Assembly (NCBI GenBank): GCA_037039925.1
Contig: JAXRKP010000832.1
Coordinates: 140,001 to 204,000, forward strand
Reading direction: 5' to 3'
DNA from: Doris montereyensis
Taxonomy: Eukaryota > Mollusca > Gastropoda > Nudibranchia > Dorididae
Length of the DNA stretch: 64,000 bases
Of the stretch, positions 1 to 9,730 are shown one piece after another (positions within the stretch are counted from its first letter, which is position 1; every line of letters begins with the position of its first letter). Made by a program: the position numbers and the translations under genes. The notes under the pieces were generated by a model. It was not told the DNA's origin and ran no database searches. It saw only the letters and a program-made list of their open reading frames with translations.

Positions 1-190
1 CCATATAGGTGGATCGACACATAGTCCCATCGGAGACGGCCGATAAAAAAGGAGGTCCCGAGTGCAGATCACAATACTCTGTGCACGTTAAAGATCCCTT
101 GACTGTTTACAGGGCAGTCTGGGCAAAATCAAAAATCCTTTCAAAAATCCCATGTTGTCACATTAATTGTGGATGTGGGTAAATCAAATC
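1..190 (+). mobile_element. SINE-1 copy, 5' end cut by window edge
   Basis: The body of a tRNA-derived SINE seen many times in this window (named SINE-1 here). It has the shared CCCATCGGAGACGG block, a GGAGGTCC block, the GTTAAAGATCCCTTG block and the tail TGTGGATGTGGGTAAATC. The tRNA-like head lies to the left of the window. It is in + orientation and ends in short AATC repeats, as expected of a SINE tail. Family membership rests on side-by-side reading of about nine copies. Confidence 0.75.
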
Positions 191-296
191 AAATCAAAAT
201 TTAAAAAATCGAATAAAAAAACTCGTACCAAAAGTGCGCAGTTTGAGTTTTCCTTTACGATGACGGCACCCGTGTGTCCAGTCAGTGCTCATCGGA

Positions 297-455
297 CAAC
301 AAGATGGCGCCTGTCACTGACATCCAATCAGCGTGAAACTTTTATGGGCCAGTCGTCCGAGTCCCAGTTCAAGATGGCGCCTGTCACTGTCATCCAATCA
401 GCGTGAAACTTTTTAAGGGGCGGTGATCCGAGTCCCAGTTCAAGATGGCGCCTTG
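297..455. repeat. 70-bp tandem duplication with promoter-like motifs
   Basis: Two full units and a partial third (starts at 301, 371 and 442). Each starts with AAGATGGCGCC, close to the YY1 core AAGATGGCGGC, and the two full units carry a CCAAT box (324-328 and 394-398). CCAAT plus YY1-like motifs are typical of TATA-less housekeeping promoters. No gene start could be tied to it on either strand, so a promoter role is only a suggestion. Confidence 0.55.
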
Positions 456-635
456 TGGAGGTAGGCCTACGGTACTAGCTTCTTTCATCAGAGCATTGGT
501 ATCGTAAATTAAATTCACAGAATAGCTCGTATCGTATAGTCTGTAAAAAAAAACGCACGACACTTAATAGCTAAACTCTTCCCTCAATTTCTCACCTAGA
601 ATGTTTTCGTCAGTTTGAAATAAAAACGTTATGTC

Positions 636-783
636 CGGTATCGCCTCTCCAGGATCGATTAGGGAAAGTTTGTAATATCGCCTCTCCAGGATCGAGTAGG
701 GAAAGTTTGTAATATCGCCTCTCCAGGATCGAGTAGGGAAAGTTTGTAATATCGCCTCTCCAGGATCGAGTAGGGAGAGTTCC
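636..783. repeat. 37-bp minisatellite, 4 copies
   Basis: Four near-identical 37-bp units begin at 641, 678, 715 and 752, each with the core TCGCCTCTCCAGGATCGA. Differences are single bases. The short antisense open frame through it is a by-product of the repeat. Confidence 0.9.
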
Positions 784-914
784 TTGGTTCAGTAGGAAAT
801 GGCATTGGTTTGTGGTTATCGTTTCACTCTTTGGGCCACGTCCGTGGCTTTCTTTCCCCATCGTCGACATTGCACACTCACCTCAATTTCTTCTTACGTC
901 GTTTCATTCGACAG

Positions 915-1890
915 CAGTGCAAATGGATATATGGGAGAGAACAGTACAAATGGATATATGGGAGAGAAAGTGCAAATGGATATATGGAAGAGAGCAGTGC
1001 CAATGTATATATGGAAGAGAGCAGTGCCAATGGATATATGGGAGAGAGAAGTGCAAATGGATATATGGAAGAGAGCAGTGCCAATGTATATATGGGGAGC
1101 AGAGCAATGGTGCCAATGGATATATGGGAGAGAGCAGTACAAATGGATATATGGGAGAGAACAGTACAAATGGATATATGGGAGAGAGAAGTGCAAATGA
1201 ATATATGGGAGAGAGCAGTGCCAATGTATATATGGAAGAGAGCAGTGCCAATGTATATATGGGAGAGAGCAGTGCCAATGGATATATGGGAGAGAGCAGT
1301 GCCAATGTATATATGGAAGAGAGCAGTGCCAATGGATATATGGGAGAGAGCAGTGCCAATGTATATATGGAAGAGAGCAGTGCCAATGGATATATGGGAG
1401 AGAGCAGTGCCAATGTATATATGAGAGAGAGAGCAGTGCAAATGGATATATGTGAGAGAGCAGTGCAAATGGATATATGGGAGAGAGCAGTGCCAATGTA
1501 TCTATGGAGAGAGCAGTGTCAATGGATATATGAGAGAGAGCAGTGCAAATGGATATATGGGAGAGAGCAGTGCAAATGGATATATGGGAGAGAGCAGTCC
1601 CAATGTATATATGGAAGAGAGCAGTGCCAATGCATATATGGGAGAGAGCAGTGCCAATGTATATATGAGAGAGAGCAGTGCAAATGGATATATGTGAGAG
1701 ACAGTGTAAATGGATATATGGAAGAGAACAGTGCAAATGGATATATGGAAGAGCACAGTGCAAATGGATATATGGGAGAGAGAGCAGTGCAAATGGATAT
1801 AATGGGAGAGAGAGCAGTACAAATGGATATATGGGAGAGAACAGTGCAAATGGATATATGGGAGAGAACAGTGCAAATGGATATATGGGA
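915..1890. repeat. 27-bp minisatellite, about 36 copies
   Basis: Unit of 27 bp built around GATATATGGGAGAGAGCAGT. Positions within the unit alternate between a few states (GGATATATGG or GTATATATGG; GGGAGAG or GGAAGAG). Because 27 is divisible by 3 and the unit has few stops, several frames stay open on both strands for up to 364 codons. There is no signal peptide, conserved domain or splice context, so it is not called coding. A higher-order alternation of unit types is visible at 1200-1410. Confidence 0.95.
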
Positions 1891-1909
1891 TCTGTTCCCC
1901 CTTTAAAAC

Positions 1910-2884
1910 ATTAGAAATTAATTATGACCAACTCAATATCATCTTCCCTTATTAGATTGAAGTGTAAATTGGTACCTTGGAACAGAAAAAAATTCGTCAG
2001 AATATACTTATTATTAACACTGTTTATATGCGTGTGTGTTAAGTACCGGTAAGCGTTTATTGATTATTTTAGAAATAAGTAACGTTTGTATCATTCAAAG
2101 TGCTCACTTGACTTGCTATTTCTTTTCTTTCTTTTTGTCGTTATTGTTGCTCAGATTGGTAATTAAGCCTTTGTCTTTCAATAATTCAGCAGATGATAGG
2201 CTATATCATGACCGTTCTCTTGTCTATACCCTTTTGTATCCCTTTCCACTTTTATCTGTAGTATTTCATTTCAATACGAGTACAATATCAATAGTGAGGA
2301 AACATAATATAGATCTATATATAGTACACATAACATACATAGATTTACAAGAAGAAGAAAAAAACAGCAGAGAGGAATGGTAGTAAAATAAAAAATAATA
2401 AAAAGAAATGTTAAACATAACTATAGATCTAGATCTATACCTAATTGCTGAGTTTTCTCCTTCTCTGTTACTGGTGGTTCTATTAATACGGCCTCTGATT
2501 ATTTTGGGCCCATGTGGTATAATGTGAGTTGCCACTTGAATTTTTTGTCACTCCCAAATCTAACTCGTACTCGTAAGCAAATTAGCCGTTACCCATAGTG
2601 AGATGATGATGATGATGATGATGTCACGTTTTGCTGGTCTACAAATGTTGAAAAGCCAAAATGGACGCGCCGCTTAAAGTAGGCACAGTTCTTCCATGGC
2701 CATTACTACAACCCATGGTGCCGGGGTCTATCCCAGTTTTTTTATTTTGCGTGAAGATGAACAATTAATAGTACATTGCCCCCTTGACATGACGCGACTC
2801 TCTGTCGCATGTTATGTTATACTCGCCAACTGGGGTTGGTCCTGGGACCCCATTGGCATCAGGGTCGAGTGGGGACGCTCATGT
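1910..2884. other. Unannotated AT-rich stretch
   Basis: Low GC with short simple repeats (a GAT run at 2603-2623 and TCTAGATC-type motifs at 2417-2440). Open frames are short, unconserved and lack plausible splice context. I see no gene here. If the transporter exon at 3113 has upstream exons in this stretch, they are not recognisable. Confidence 0.5.
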
Positions 2885-3020
2885 TAATGTCTGTCTTTTT
2901 TCAACGGATCACAACGTCAGACATAGTGCTATCACGACCACGATATCGAACCCCTGACCTCACAGTCCCAAGTCCGGACGGCTTAACCACTGGGTTAGTG
3001 ACGTCAATAGTTAAATTATG
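2885..3020 (-). mobile_element. tRNA-derived SINE head, second family
   Basis: Read on the - strand it gives a tRNA-like head: CAGTGGTTAAGCCGTCCGG, then a B-box-like GGTTCGATATC. It differs from SINE-1 and has no clear body domain. It lies immediately upstream of the transporter exon at 3113. Confidence 0.5.
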
Positions 3021-3112
3021 ATTGATCTATTGTCATTTCAAACATGTATTCACAATTCTACTCATGGATGCGAGTTATTATTGCATATTTTGTCAATATT
3101 TTGTGCCTTCAG

Positions 3113-3285
3113 GACCTAAACTGATGTTTCTTCTAACAACCGCTTCGTTGACTGGCGCATGCACACTTTTCTGTGCTGTGCAAAGCGTGGAAACATTTTA
3201 CCTATTCATGATTGTGTACGGTCCTTACAGATGCGTCATCAACACGACTACATATTTACTTGCAACGACTTATACACAATCCAAG
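3113..3285 (+). CDS. MFS transporter, penultimate coding exon
   Basis: Exon bounded by CCTTCAG and AAG|GTAACT. It starts in phase 1 (two bases complete a codon) and ends in phase 0. It codes for about 58 residues with two hydrophobic helices: LMFLLTTASLTGACTLFCAV and, after VQSVE, TFYLFMIVYGPYRC, then VINTTTYLLATTY. This fits late transmembrane helices of a major-facilitator protein, in the part where MCT/SLC16 proteins have a Gly-containing helix after a short acidic loop. Upstream exons were not found. The hydrophobic pattern and exact phase match with the next exon support a real gene; the subfamily is uncertain. Confidence 0.6.
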
Positions 3286-3784
3286 GTAACTAACCTGTCT
3301 TCTCTCAAGCCTGATCAAATATGGGCGACAGACTTGATGGCAATCATTTTGATTATTTGATGTTTTAAATTGTGTTATTCAACCCTCCTAGTGACTTGTT
3401 TGGGTTTTTGTTGTTGTTGTTTGTTTAATCTTATTCGTTTTGCTTTGTTTCTGGTTGTTTGTTTTTTGTTGTTGTTGCTTTTATTGTTGTTGTTGTTGTT
3501 GTTGCTATCTTTAATGGGGATTTTTTGTTGTTATTTTTATGACGGAGGTGGAGGTGGCATTTTACTTGTTACAATCACATGGCAGCAAGTAAAGATCGAA
3601 ATGGAAAGCTAAAGTTAAACTTGTATGATAAAGTCGGAGTTTAAATAGGTAGATATATATTCAGATAGATAGGTGTATATTTAATAAATAGATAAATAAT
3701 ACACATAGAGAGTGGTACATAAAGACATAGAGATAAAGAGTATGTATAAATACATACATGACATACCGGTATACGTACAGTTTT

Positions 3785-4655
3785 CATCATCATCCCCATT
3801 GCCTATTCACCCTATACCAGGTTTTAGGCCACGAACAACAGACTTCCACTTGTCCCTATCTTGGGAGATTCTTGTAGTCTTTCCACAACAGACCTCCTCT
3901 CTTCACACCATCCTCCACTAGCCTTTCTCCGGGTTATTCGTGGCCTACTCATAATCTTCTGTCCCTGTGGGTTCCACTGAAGAGCATGTCTTGTAGTACT
4001 TTTCTGAGTTTTCTGAGGATGTGTCCTATCCATCTCCATCTCTGCTGTCCTATTTTTTCTGCTATTGCTTTTTGGGTTTTTTAGCTGTTCTTTCCTAGAG
4101 TGTTTCATTTTGAATTGTATCTGATCACTGAATCCGTAGTATTTTCTTAAGGCAATGGTTGACACAGCTCTGAAGTTTTCTGCTCAGGTCTCGACCCCAC
4201 ATAACAGCACCGATTTGACATTGGAGTTTAAAGTCTAATCTTTGCTTTAGTGGTGATGGTGTGATTGTTTCAGATCTTGTTTAAATTCTTGAATGATGTT
4301 TTTGTTTTCCTATTCTTGTCTTGATGTCTGATGTCGTTTCCCCTACATTATCTCAGAGGTCTCAATAAGGTACCAATGCTGTCAAACGCTTTTTCACAAT
4401 CAACGAAGTTTATTATCAATAATGAGTTCAATTCAAAACACTATTCAATGATGATGCTTAACATTGCAATTTGGTCTGTACAAGAGCGGGTTTTTTCCGG
4501 AAGCCTGCCTGCTGGTCTCTGCTATGTTCATATGTGGCATCCTTGATCATTTCCAATAAAGCTCTGTTTAAAACTTTACTCGGGATGGAGAAGAGATTTA
4601 TTCCTCTGTAATTGTTGCAATAGCCTCTTATCACTTCATAAAGAATTAACATTTA
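3785..4655 (-). mobile_element. Truncated, internally deleted LINE (reverse-transcriptase remnant)
   Basis: On the - strand, 4652-4460 reads as a reverse-transcriptase piece: CNNYRGINLFSIPSKVLNR, then RDQQAGFRKKPA. After an internal deletion the C-terminal region follows: RWRWIGHILRK at about 4040-4005, then a Trp-rich end near 3830. This layout is common in non-LTR elements of lophotrochozoans. It has multiple stops and frame changes. It lies in the transporter intron, antisense to the gene, and ends in a short ATC/GAT tail near 3785. Confidence 0.75.
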
Positions 4656-4739
4656 CGCTCGTAAATTATACTTTATGTATTTATATCATTAATCGAGGGT
4701 CTTCAAGTAAAACCTTGTGAAAGCCTGCTTCAAATAATA

Positions 4740-4976
4740 TAACAAGACAAGCGTTATAATGGAATCCGCAGCGAAGACGACACGATGGCTGGCCATGGGA
4801 CTTTTGGAGAAGGAGTATAGAAAGAACCGGAAGAGACTGGATATCAGTTGAGGTGAGCTAAGAAAGATCTCCCAGGTCCCAGGAGAAGGAAAGATGAAAA
4901 ATCTCTTGTCTGTGGCCTATACCCTGGTAGGTGTGAAAGGCTTTGATGATGATGATGATGATTATTATTATTATTA
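4740..4976 (+). mobile_element. LINE 3' end of the same family, opposite orientation
   Basis: The + strand stretch ending GTGGCCTATACCCTGGTAGG and a GAT/ATT simple tail matches the 3' end of the remnant at 3785-4655 read on its own strand. Two 5'-truncated copies therefore lie tail-outward in the same intron. There is no coding capacity. Confidence 0.6.
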
Positions 4977-5047
4977 ATCGGCACGACCTTGTTGATATAA
5001 AATAATTGACTTATCCCCCCCCCCCTCCCCATTTTCATTATTTTCAG

Positions 5048-5262
5048 AACACAAACGCAGGCGTGATGGCGGATGCTAAACAGACAAATTTAGCTAAAGT
5101 TATGTCACTTCTCGGCTTCCTGTTGACCGTGAGTTATCTGCTCTTGTCCGGTCTGATGGGGCCTTTGATGGACGCTACCAATTCGGCCTGGCCCCCGCCT
5201 ACTATTTGATTGGCTGCTGTACCATTTCCCTTTTGCCCATATCTATTTTGATGTTTATGTGA
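5048..5262 (+). CDS. MFS transporter, last coding exon (one frame slip)
   Basis: The exon starts after TTTTCAG in phase 0, matching the exon at 3113-3285. It begins with a polar loop (NTNAGVMADAKQTNLAKV), then a helix (MSLLGFLLTVSYLLLSGLMG) and PLMDATN. The GPP/GxLxDATG-type turn is a known feature of monocarboxylate-type MFS proteins, and GPLMDATN resembles it. At about 5179-5183 the frame slips by one base: the literal frame stops at 5206-5208, but the next frame reads FGLAPAYYLIGCC and TISLLPISILMFM to TGA at 5260-5262, the expected last helix. AATAAA follows at 5282. The slip could be a consensus error or a disabled gene. Confidence 0.6.
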
Positions 5263-5281
5263 GAAACAGCCACACAAATTG

Positions 5282-5287
5282 AATAAA
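5282..5287 (+). terminator. Polyadenylation signal of the MFS gene
   Basis: AATAAA 20 bases after the inferred TGA (5260-5262), in a T/A-rich context. The 3' UTR would be very short. Confidence 0.5.
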
Positions 5288-5541
5288 CAAATCTACTGTA
5301 CCCGGTATTGTTTAAAAAATCGCATTTCTGTGTTGTTGTCTCGCCTCCTGACCTCACTAAGAACTGAAATTTTGTACAAAATCTCTCACAGTCAAAGTCA
5401 AAGACTTTAAATTTAATCCTTTTTCTCATATCATATACAATGTAGTAACTCTACTTAATAATCGTGTAACTGATAAAACAGAATTAGCTTTGTAACCTTC
5501 CAAATAATGACATTGGTACACTCTTATTGACTATGCGGATC

Positions 5542-5645
5542 GGGGACCTCGGTAGTCCAGAGGCAAGGTATCGGACTCTTAACCAAAAGGTTGAAACATT
5601 TTCTCGAGTTATTTCAAGCAAACTCTATCCCCTCAGTTTTTCCTC
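5542..5645 (+). mobile_element. SINE-1 head with internal deletion
   Basis: The tRNA-like A-box region (GGTAGTCCAGAGGCAAGG) and the linker TTTTCTCGAGTT are present, but the B-box segment between them is missing. The element stops after the linker. Confidence 0.65.
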
Positions 5646-5699
5646 CCTGCGAATCACCATGTCTCCAGAGTTAGATATCCAGATATAGATCTAGATATT

Positions 5700-5970
5700 T
5701 TGGTTTGTAACATATACATGTATATCTAGTTAGAGGTGAGACAGAAGAAACATATCTACACTCCCTTACCTGAGTCCCCTACCCCAACGCACGGTGGGGC
5801 GAGGGGGGCGAGAAGCAGTTGGGGGGGGGGGGGGGTGGGGGTTCAGGGTATGGGATTGTGGTTAGATTTCTCCCATCCCCTCTCTAAATATAGATCTAAG
5901 CCGATACCGACGAGTACAAATTTCGACTCGCTTTATTTTACGCCGCTAAAGTGTCTTATCACTCGATAAT
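5700..5970. mobile_element. Foldback element A, degraded copy
   Basis: It shares both arms with the complete palindromic element at 6840-7172: the right arm CTAAGCCGATACCGACGAGT followed by ACGCCGCTAA, and a shorter left arm containing GAGGTGAGAC. The centre holds a run of about 14 G and GTTCAGGGTATGGGATTGTGG. It has no coding potential. It is consistent with a MITE-like non-autonomous DNA element. Confidence 0.6.
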
Positions 5971-6289
5971 GCGGTAATGCTACCGGGTACTACCAACGCA
6001 GTACATACAGTGGTGTTGACAACCCAGAATCAATGGCAAGACAACCACTGTCATGTTTTACTTCGATCTTATCTTACCTCATACTAACACACTGACGACA
6101 CCCCCCCCCCCATCCCACACCCTATACCGTCCTCTGCCTCTTACTGGATCTAGATATTCACATCTGAGTCTGGTGAGGAAAACCAAAGATACCGGTACGA
6201 GAACGAATTATACTACCTTTGGAAAAACAGAATGAAGTTTCTCTCATAAGAGTAATACAAAGGGGCCACAGTGGACTGATCAAAGGTGA

Positions 6290-6697
6290 AAAACGACAAC
6301 AAGTGACAACTCCACCAATAAAGACAGAAAAAACACGGGTATAATCCTTCGTCAGACAACAAAAGAGAAATATCTAGAATTTAAATCTAGATCCAAACAC
6401 TAAGGCATAATTCTAGATCTATATCTATTAGTAATAAAACAGATACATAACTCCTTTGTATTATTCACGGCTGTTTAGATCGTTCACATTGTCACAACTC
6501 TTTGTTGTTTACGTTATTTATCTCTTTTATTACTAATAGATCTAGATCTAGAATTATGCCTTAGTGTTTAGATCTAGATCTAGATTCTAGATAATTTGCT
6601 TTTGTTGTCTGAAGAAGGGTCATAGTTGGAAACGTCACGTGATTGTTCTGTCTTTATTGTGGAGTTGTCACTTATTGTCTTTTTCCTAAGAGTACGA
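6290..6697. mobile_element. Foldback element B: long palindromic MITE-like element
   Basis: The left arm starts near 6293 (AAGTGACAACTCCACCAATA) and runs to about 6475. The right arm is its reverse complement, from about 6515 to 6695 (ending TGGAGTTGTCACTTATTGTC). Shared internal blocks are TCAGACAACAAAAG, AACACTAAGGCATAATTCTA and ATTAGTAATAAAA. Arms are about 180 bases with mismatches and a loop of about 40 bases, so most of the element folds on itself. There is no open frame. A half copy lies at 8528-8665. Confidence 0.8.
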
Positions 6698-6796
6698 CGT
6701 TGTGACAAAGACTTGGGACAGCAGTCAGGCTTTGGAATAGAAGCAGCGCCGTCGTGATTACAAACTTACAACACTACCGATGGCACTGCAACGCCT

Positions 6797-6797
6797 C

Positions 6798-6828
<31 letters not shown>
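6797..6828. repeat. (ATA)n microsatellite
   Basis: About ten AAT/ATA triplets between foldback elements B and A. Confidence 0.9.
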
Positions 6829-6839
6829 TAGCCGTTAAT

Positions 6840-7172
6840 TTTACTGTTTAGTTGCGTAAATTAAAGTGGGTCAAATTTGTACTCGTTGGTATCGGCTGAG
6901 ATCTACATTTAGAGGTGAGACAACTCCACCAATTTAGTATCTACAATCCCTTACCCTGAACACCCCACCCCGCCCACATCCCACAATCCCCACCATGGTG
7001 TGTGTGTGTGTGAGGTAGGGCTAGGCTACCTAAGGGTAGGGTGTTCAGGGAAAGGGATTGTGGATATATTGTTTCCGTCTCACCTCTAAATGTAGATATA
7101 TCTAGATCTAAGCCGATACCAACAACGAATACAAATTTGACCCACATTTTTTACGCCGCTTAACTATGAAGT
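6840..7172. mobile_element. Foldback element A, complete palindromic copy
   Basis: The left arm (GTGGGTCAAATTTGTACTCG, ATCGGCTGAGATCTACATTT, GAGGTGAGAC, CAATCCCTTACCCTGAACAC) is repeated in inverse order and complement from about 7037 to 7172. Arms are about 140 bases; the centre carries a short TG run at 6998-7012. It has no coding capacity and looks like a MITE. It belongs to the same family as 5700-5970. Confidence 0.8.
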
Positions 7173-7234
7173 TACCCGGACTCTTCGTAAAAAAATTAAT
7201 GTCAAAAACAAAACGAAGCACACATCAAACATGA

Positions 7235-7330
7235 AGACCCAATATCAAAATACTGGGCGACCAACGTAGAGGAAGATTTCATATGAGATGGGCGAATGAC
7301 ATCAGACAAGACATGAAAACTGCTTGGGTT
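7235..7330 (+). mobile_element. Possible LINE 3' fragment
   Basis: A short stretch reads in one frame as GDQRRGRFHMRWANDIRQDM, resembling the RGRP-x-RWADDI segment near the C-terminus of many non-LTR elements. Nothing flanking supports a longer element. Confidence 0.4.
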
Positions 7331-7510
7331 AGACTGCCATTAATTGGATTTAAGGCGATCTCGGGAGCTTGGTAGGATTTTCATTTTTTTGCCTGAACTG
7401 CCTTGAAAAATAGCCAAGGGATCTATGACGTGCACGGAGTGCTGTGATCTGCTCCTTTTTATCGTCTACATGTATCTCAGATGGGACGATCAGGTGTCGA
7501 TCCACCTATC

Positions 7511-7619
7511 TATCTTCTTCTTCTTCTTCTTCTTCTTCTTCTTCTTCTTCTTCTTCTTCTTCTTCTTCTTCTTCTTCTTCTTCTTCTTCTTCTTCTTCTT
7601 CTTCTTCTTCTTCTTCTTC

Positions 7620-7651
<32 letters not shown>

Positions 7652-7745
7652 CTTCTTCTTCTTCTTCTTCTTCTTCTACTTCTACTTCTGCGTGCGTGTG
7701 TGTGTATGTGTGTGTGTGTGTGTTTGTGTGCGTGCGTGCGTAAAC
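7511..7745. repeat. (CTT)n microsatellite with (TG)n flank
   Basis: About 57 CTT triplets with rare CTA variants (7511-7689), then a TG/CG-rich run to 7742. The long poly-Ser, poly-Leu and poly-Phe open frames are artefacts of this repeat. Confidence 0.95.
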
Positions 7746-8527
7746 ATGAATTTATAGCCTGTTTACTTCTTGTGACTGGGCCTCTATAAGTCAGTTTATG
7801 TTATAGTGTTCATTACGCATGATATTGACTGTTTATGACCTCTTTAAGTAAGAAGTTAGCACAGTTAAGTTAGCGCAGCTCTCTCTGCAGAATAACTGTT
7901 CTACTGCCAACAACGTTTTTCTTTTTTGTTTTGTTTTCTCTTTCATTTCTGTTTCACCAATTTGCTCCGTCCTTATGATTCTTGACACGTTCACCCTTAA
8001 CGAGGCTAAGTGTGACCAAAGACCATATAATACGGCCTTTGATTTGACCCTAAGCCTCCATGCGTACATTGAACTAACGGGTTTTTACTTGTTGCTGTTT
8101 TTTGTTTGGTTTGTTGTTTTATTGTTATGAGTGGTGGGGTGGGGGAAGGGGGGGGTTGAGCGCTAGGATGTTGTCTTAAATGATTCATAAATTTCAAATC
8201 CAGAACGAATTAAAGTCCGAGATAGAAGCACAGACATGTGCTATGGCGCTTTCTTAATTTTAGTAATAACACAGTAATCTCCGCTAAAATGCACGGTCCA
8301 CGGGTGATGAAAAATATCGAGCAATTTGGCGAATGTGCATTTTGACGGACTAGTTGCATAATAATTATTTATGCGTGTATGTGTGCACATGGTCAACATA
8401 GATCAAAATGCCACACGCATATATAAACATACAGACACACATACGTGACACATTTTGTCACTGGGACGAGACTAGAAGAGGTTATCAAATTTATTTTTCA
8501 CCAGAATTGACTCTTTAAATGTAACGC
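7745..8527. other. Unannotated intergenic stretch
   Basis: No convincing exon, RNA gene or repeat family was seen, only poly-G at 8134-8155 and T-rich simple sequence around 7919-8110. Confidence 0.5.
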
Positions 8528-8665
8528 GAAATATGACAATAAGTGACAACTCCACTAATAAAGACAGAACAAACACGTGACGTTTCGGGTATAACCCTTC
8601 GTCAGACAACAAACGAGAAATGTCTAGAATCTAGATCTAAGTACTACCTCAGGCATCACACAATG
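8528..8665 (+). mobile_element. Foldback element B, single arm
   Basis: Matches the left arm of the element at 6290-6697: AAGTGACAACTCCACTAATA, CGTGACGTTTCGGGTATAAC and CCTTCGTCAGACAAC, then a TCTAGAATCTAGATC stretch. No inverse arm follows; a GA microsatellite begins about 190 bases later. Confidence 0.65.
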
Positions 8666-8856
8666 CGATGTCAGAAGAAAAACATAAAGGAGAAAGAAAG
8701 AAAGAAAAAGACAGTGATGATAAGAAACGTGGCAGAGGGGGGGGGGTGAAGAATGAACGATAGTGGAAGGTTCAGGTCTAGAATGAAATACAAATACGAA
8801 AATAAGTAAGTAATAAAAGGTGAGAAGGAGATAGAGAGAAGGAGAAAAATAGAGAG

Positions 8857-8857
<1 letters not shown>

Positions 8858-8934
<77 letters not shown>

Positions 8935-8958
8935 AGGGAGAGAGAGGAGGGAGGGAGG

Positions 8959-9010
<52 letters not shown>
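8858..9010. repeat. (GA)n microsatellite
   Basis: A long GA run broken by GGGA blocks at about 8929-8964 and ending in a G run at 9003-9010. The antisense Ser/Leu open frame is an artefact. Confidence 0.95.
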
Positions 9011-9502
9011 CAGGGAAGAAAAGAAAAGGAGAGAGAGACGTGTGTGAGTATGGGAAACAAGAACGAAAAAAATAGGATAAATATAAGACTAGATCTATAT
9101 CTCACTGAGTCTAGAAAGTAGAAATGATAGAAAATGAATGAAAGGAAGTATCAATCAAGGCAAAAATTTACGCTGAAGGTGCGAAAGGTATATAAATTAC
9201 AAATTTATCGATGCAATAAGGGAAGAGAGTAAACAACTTGTCTGAAATTTCAAAAATGCCAGTTAGCACTAGCTGATGCTTTCCAAGTAATCGAAGTCTT
9301 AAGTATTTTCTCCTTGGTGATAAAATAGAGTCTATTCCGTAATGGCAAGAAACCGTGCGCAAAGTTGCTTCCGGTAAATGGTTAACGTAGCGAAAAAGAA
9401 AAAAATGTGTGTGCAAAAGATGCCTACCATTGAGTACGCTACCATAGATGGGCACACGGGGTGTGAACTGCCAGAGGGACCCAACCTTGCCCGGGATAGG
9501 AA

Positions 9503-9529
9503 GGGGTAGGTGGGCAGGGTTAGGGTGGG
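9503..9529 (+). other. G-quadruplex-type motif
   Basis: Five runs of three or more G within 27 bases, with loops of 1-4 bases, meeting the usual G3N1-7 rule. More G runs follow to about 9570. It lies in a locally G-rich island within AT-rich DNA. Confidence 0.6.
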
Positions 9530-9635
9530 ATAGTTTCGTGGGGGCGGTTAGGGGCGGATGGGGTAGGGTAGAGGATGGTGAAGAGTCAGGGATAGTAATA
9601 GCGTGTGTCCGACTATGGGAGCTACTCCAGAGAAA

Positions 9636-9670
9636 ATTATACAAATTGGTCTTACACCAATTTGTATAAT
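9636..9670. other. Perfect 15-bp inverted repeat, 5-base loop
   Basis: ATTATACAAATTGGT (9636-9650) is followed by CTTAC and the exact reverse complement ACCAATTTGTATAAT (9656-9670). It sits at the left boundary of the LINE remnants. No U-run follows, so it is not a Pol III or bacterial-type terminator. Confidence 0.85.
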
Positions 9671-9671
9671 A

Positions 9672-9730
9672 AGGACAAGATATCAGCGCCAGAATTGAGA
9701 AGACGACAGCAGCATTTAGGACCCTAACAC
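9672..9730 (+). mobile_element. Older LINE, left part (interrupted)
   Basis: One frame reads ISARIEKTTAAFRTLT, the conserved segment that precedes the C-terminal region of a widespread non-LTR reverse transcriptase. The element breaks at about 9730 and resumes at 12079 in the same frame, across an inserted CR1-like LINE. The last six bases, TAACAC (9725-9730), recur at the other junction. Confidence 0.7.

Noticed and set aside
812..1906. 364-codon open frame and several overlapping ones
   Set aside because: Produced by a 27-bp repeat (9 codons) open in several frames on both strands; no dibasic cleavage sites, signal peptide or domain.
7425..7789. Poly-Ser, poly-Leu and poly-Phe open frames (also at 8671, 11904, 42287, 51537, 54616, 58666, 61520)
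   Set aside because: Simple-sequence artefacts of CTT, GA, ATT, CT, GAA and TA runs.
8563..8612. Hammerhead-ribozyme-like core on the - strand (CTGACGA, stem GGGTTATACCC, GAAAC) in foldback element B
   Set aside because: An extra A separates CTGACGA from helix II, the position after helix III is G, so not cleavable, and the flanks do not pair as helix I. Resemblance only.
9168..9644. 158-codon antisense open frame
   Set aside because: Spans the G-rich island and hairpin; Pro/Ser bias from G runs, no conserved sequence.
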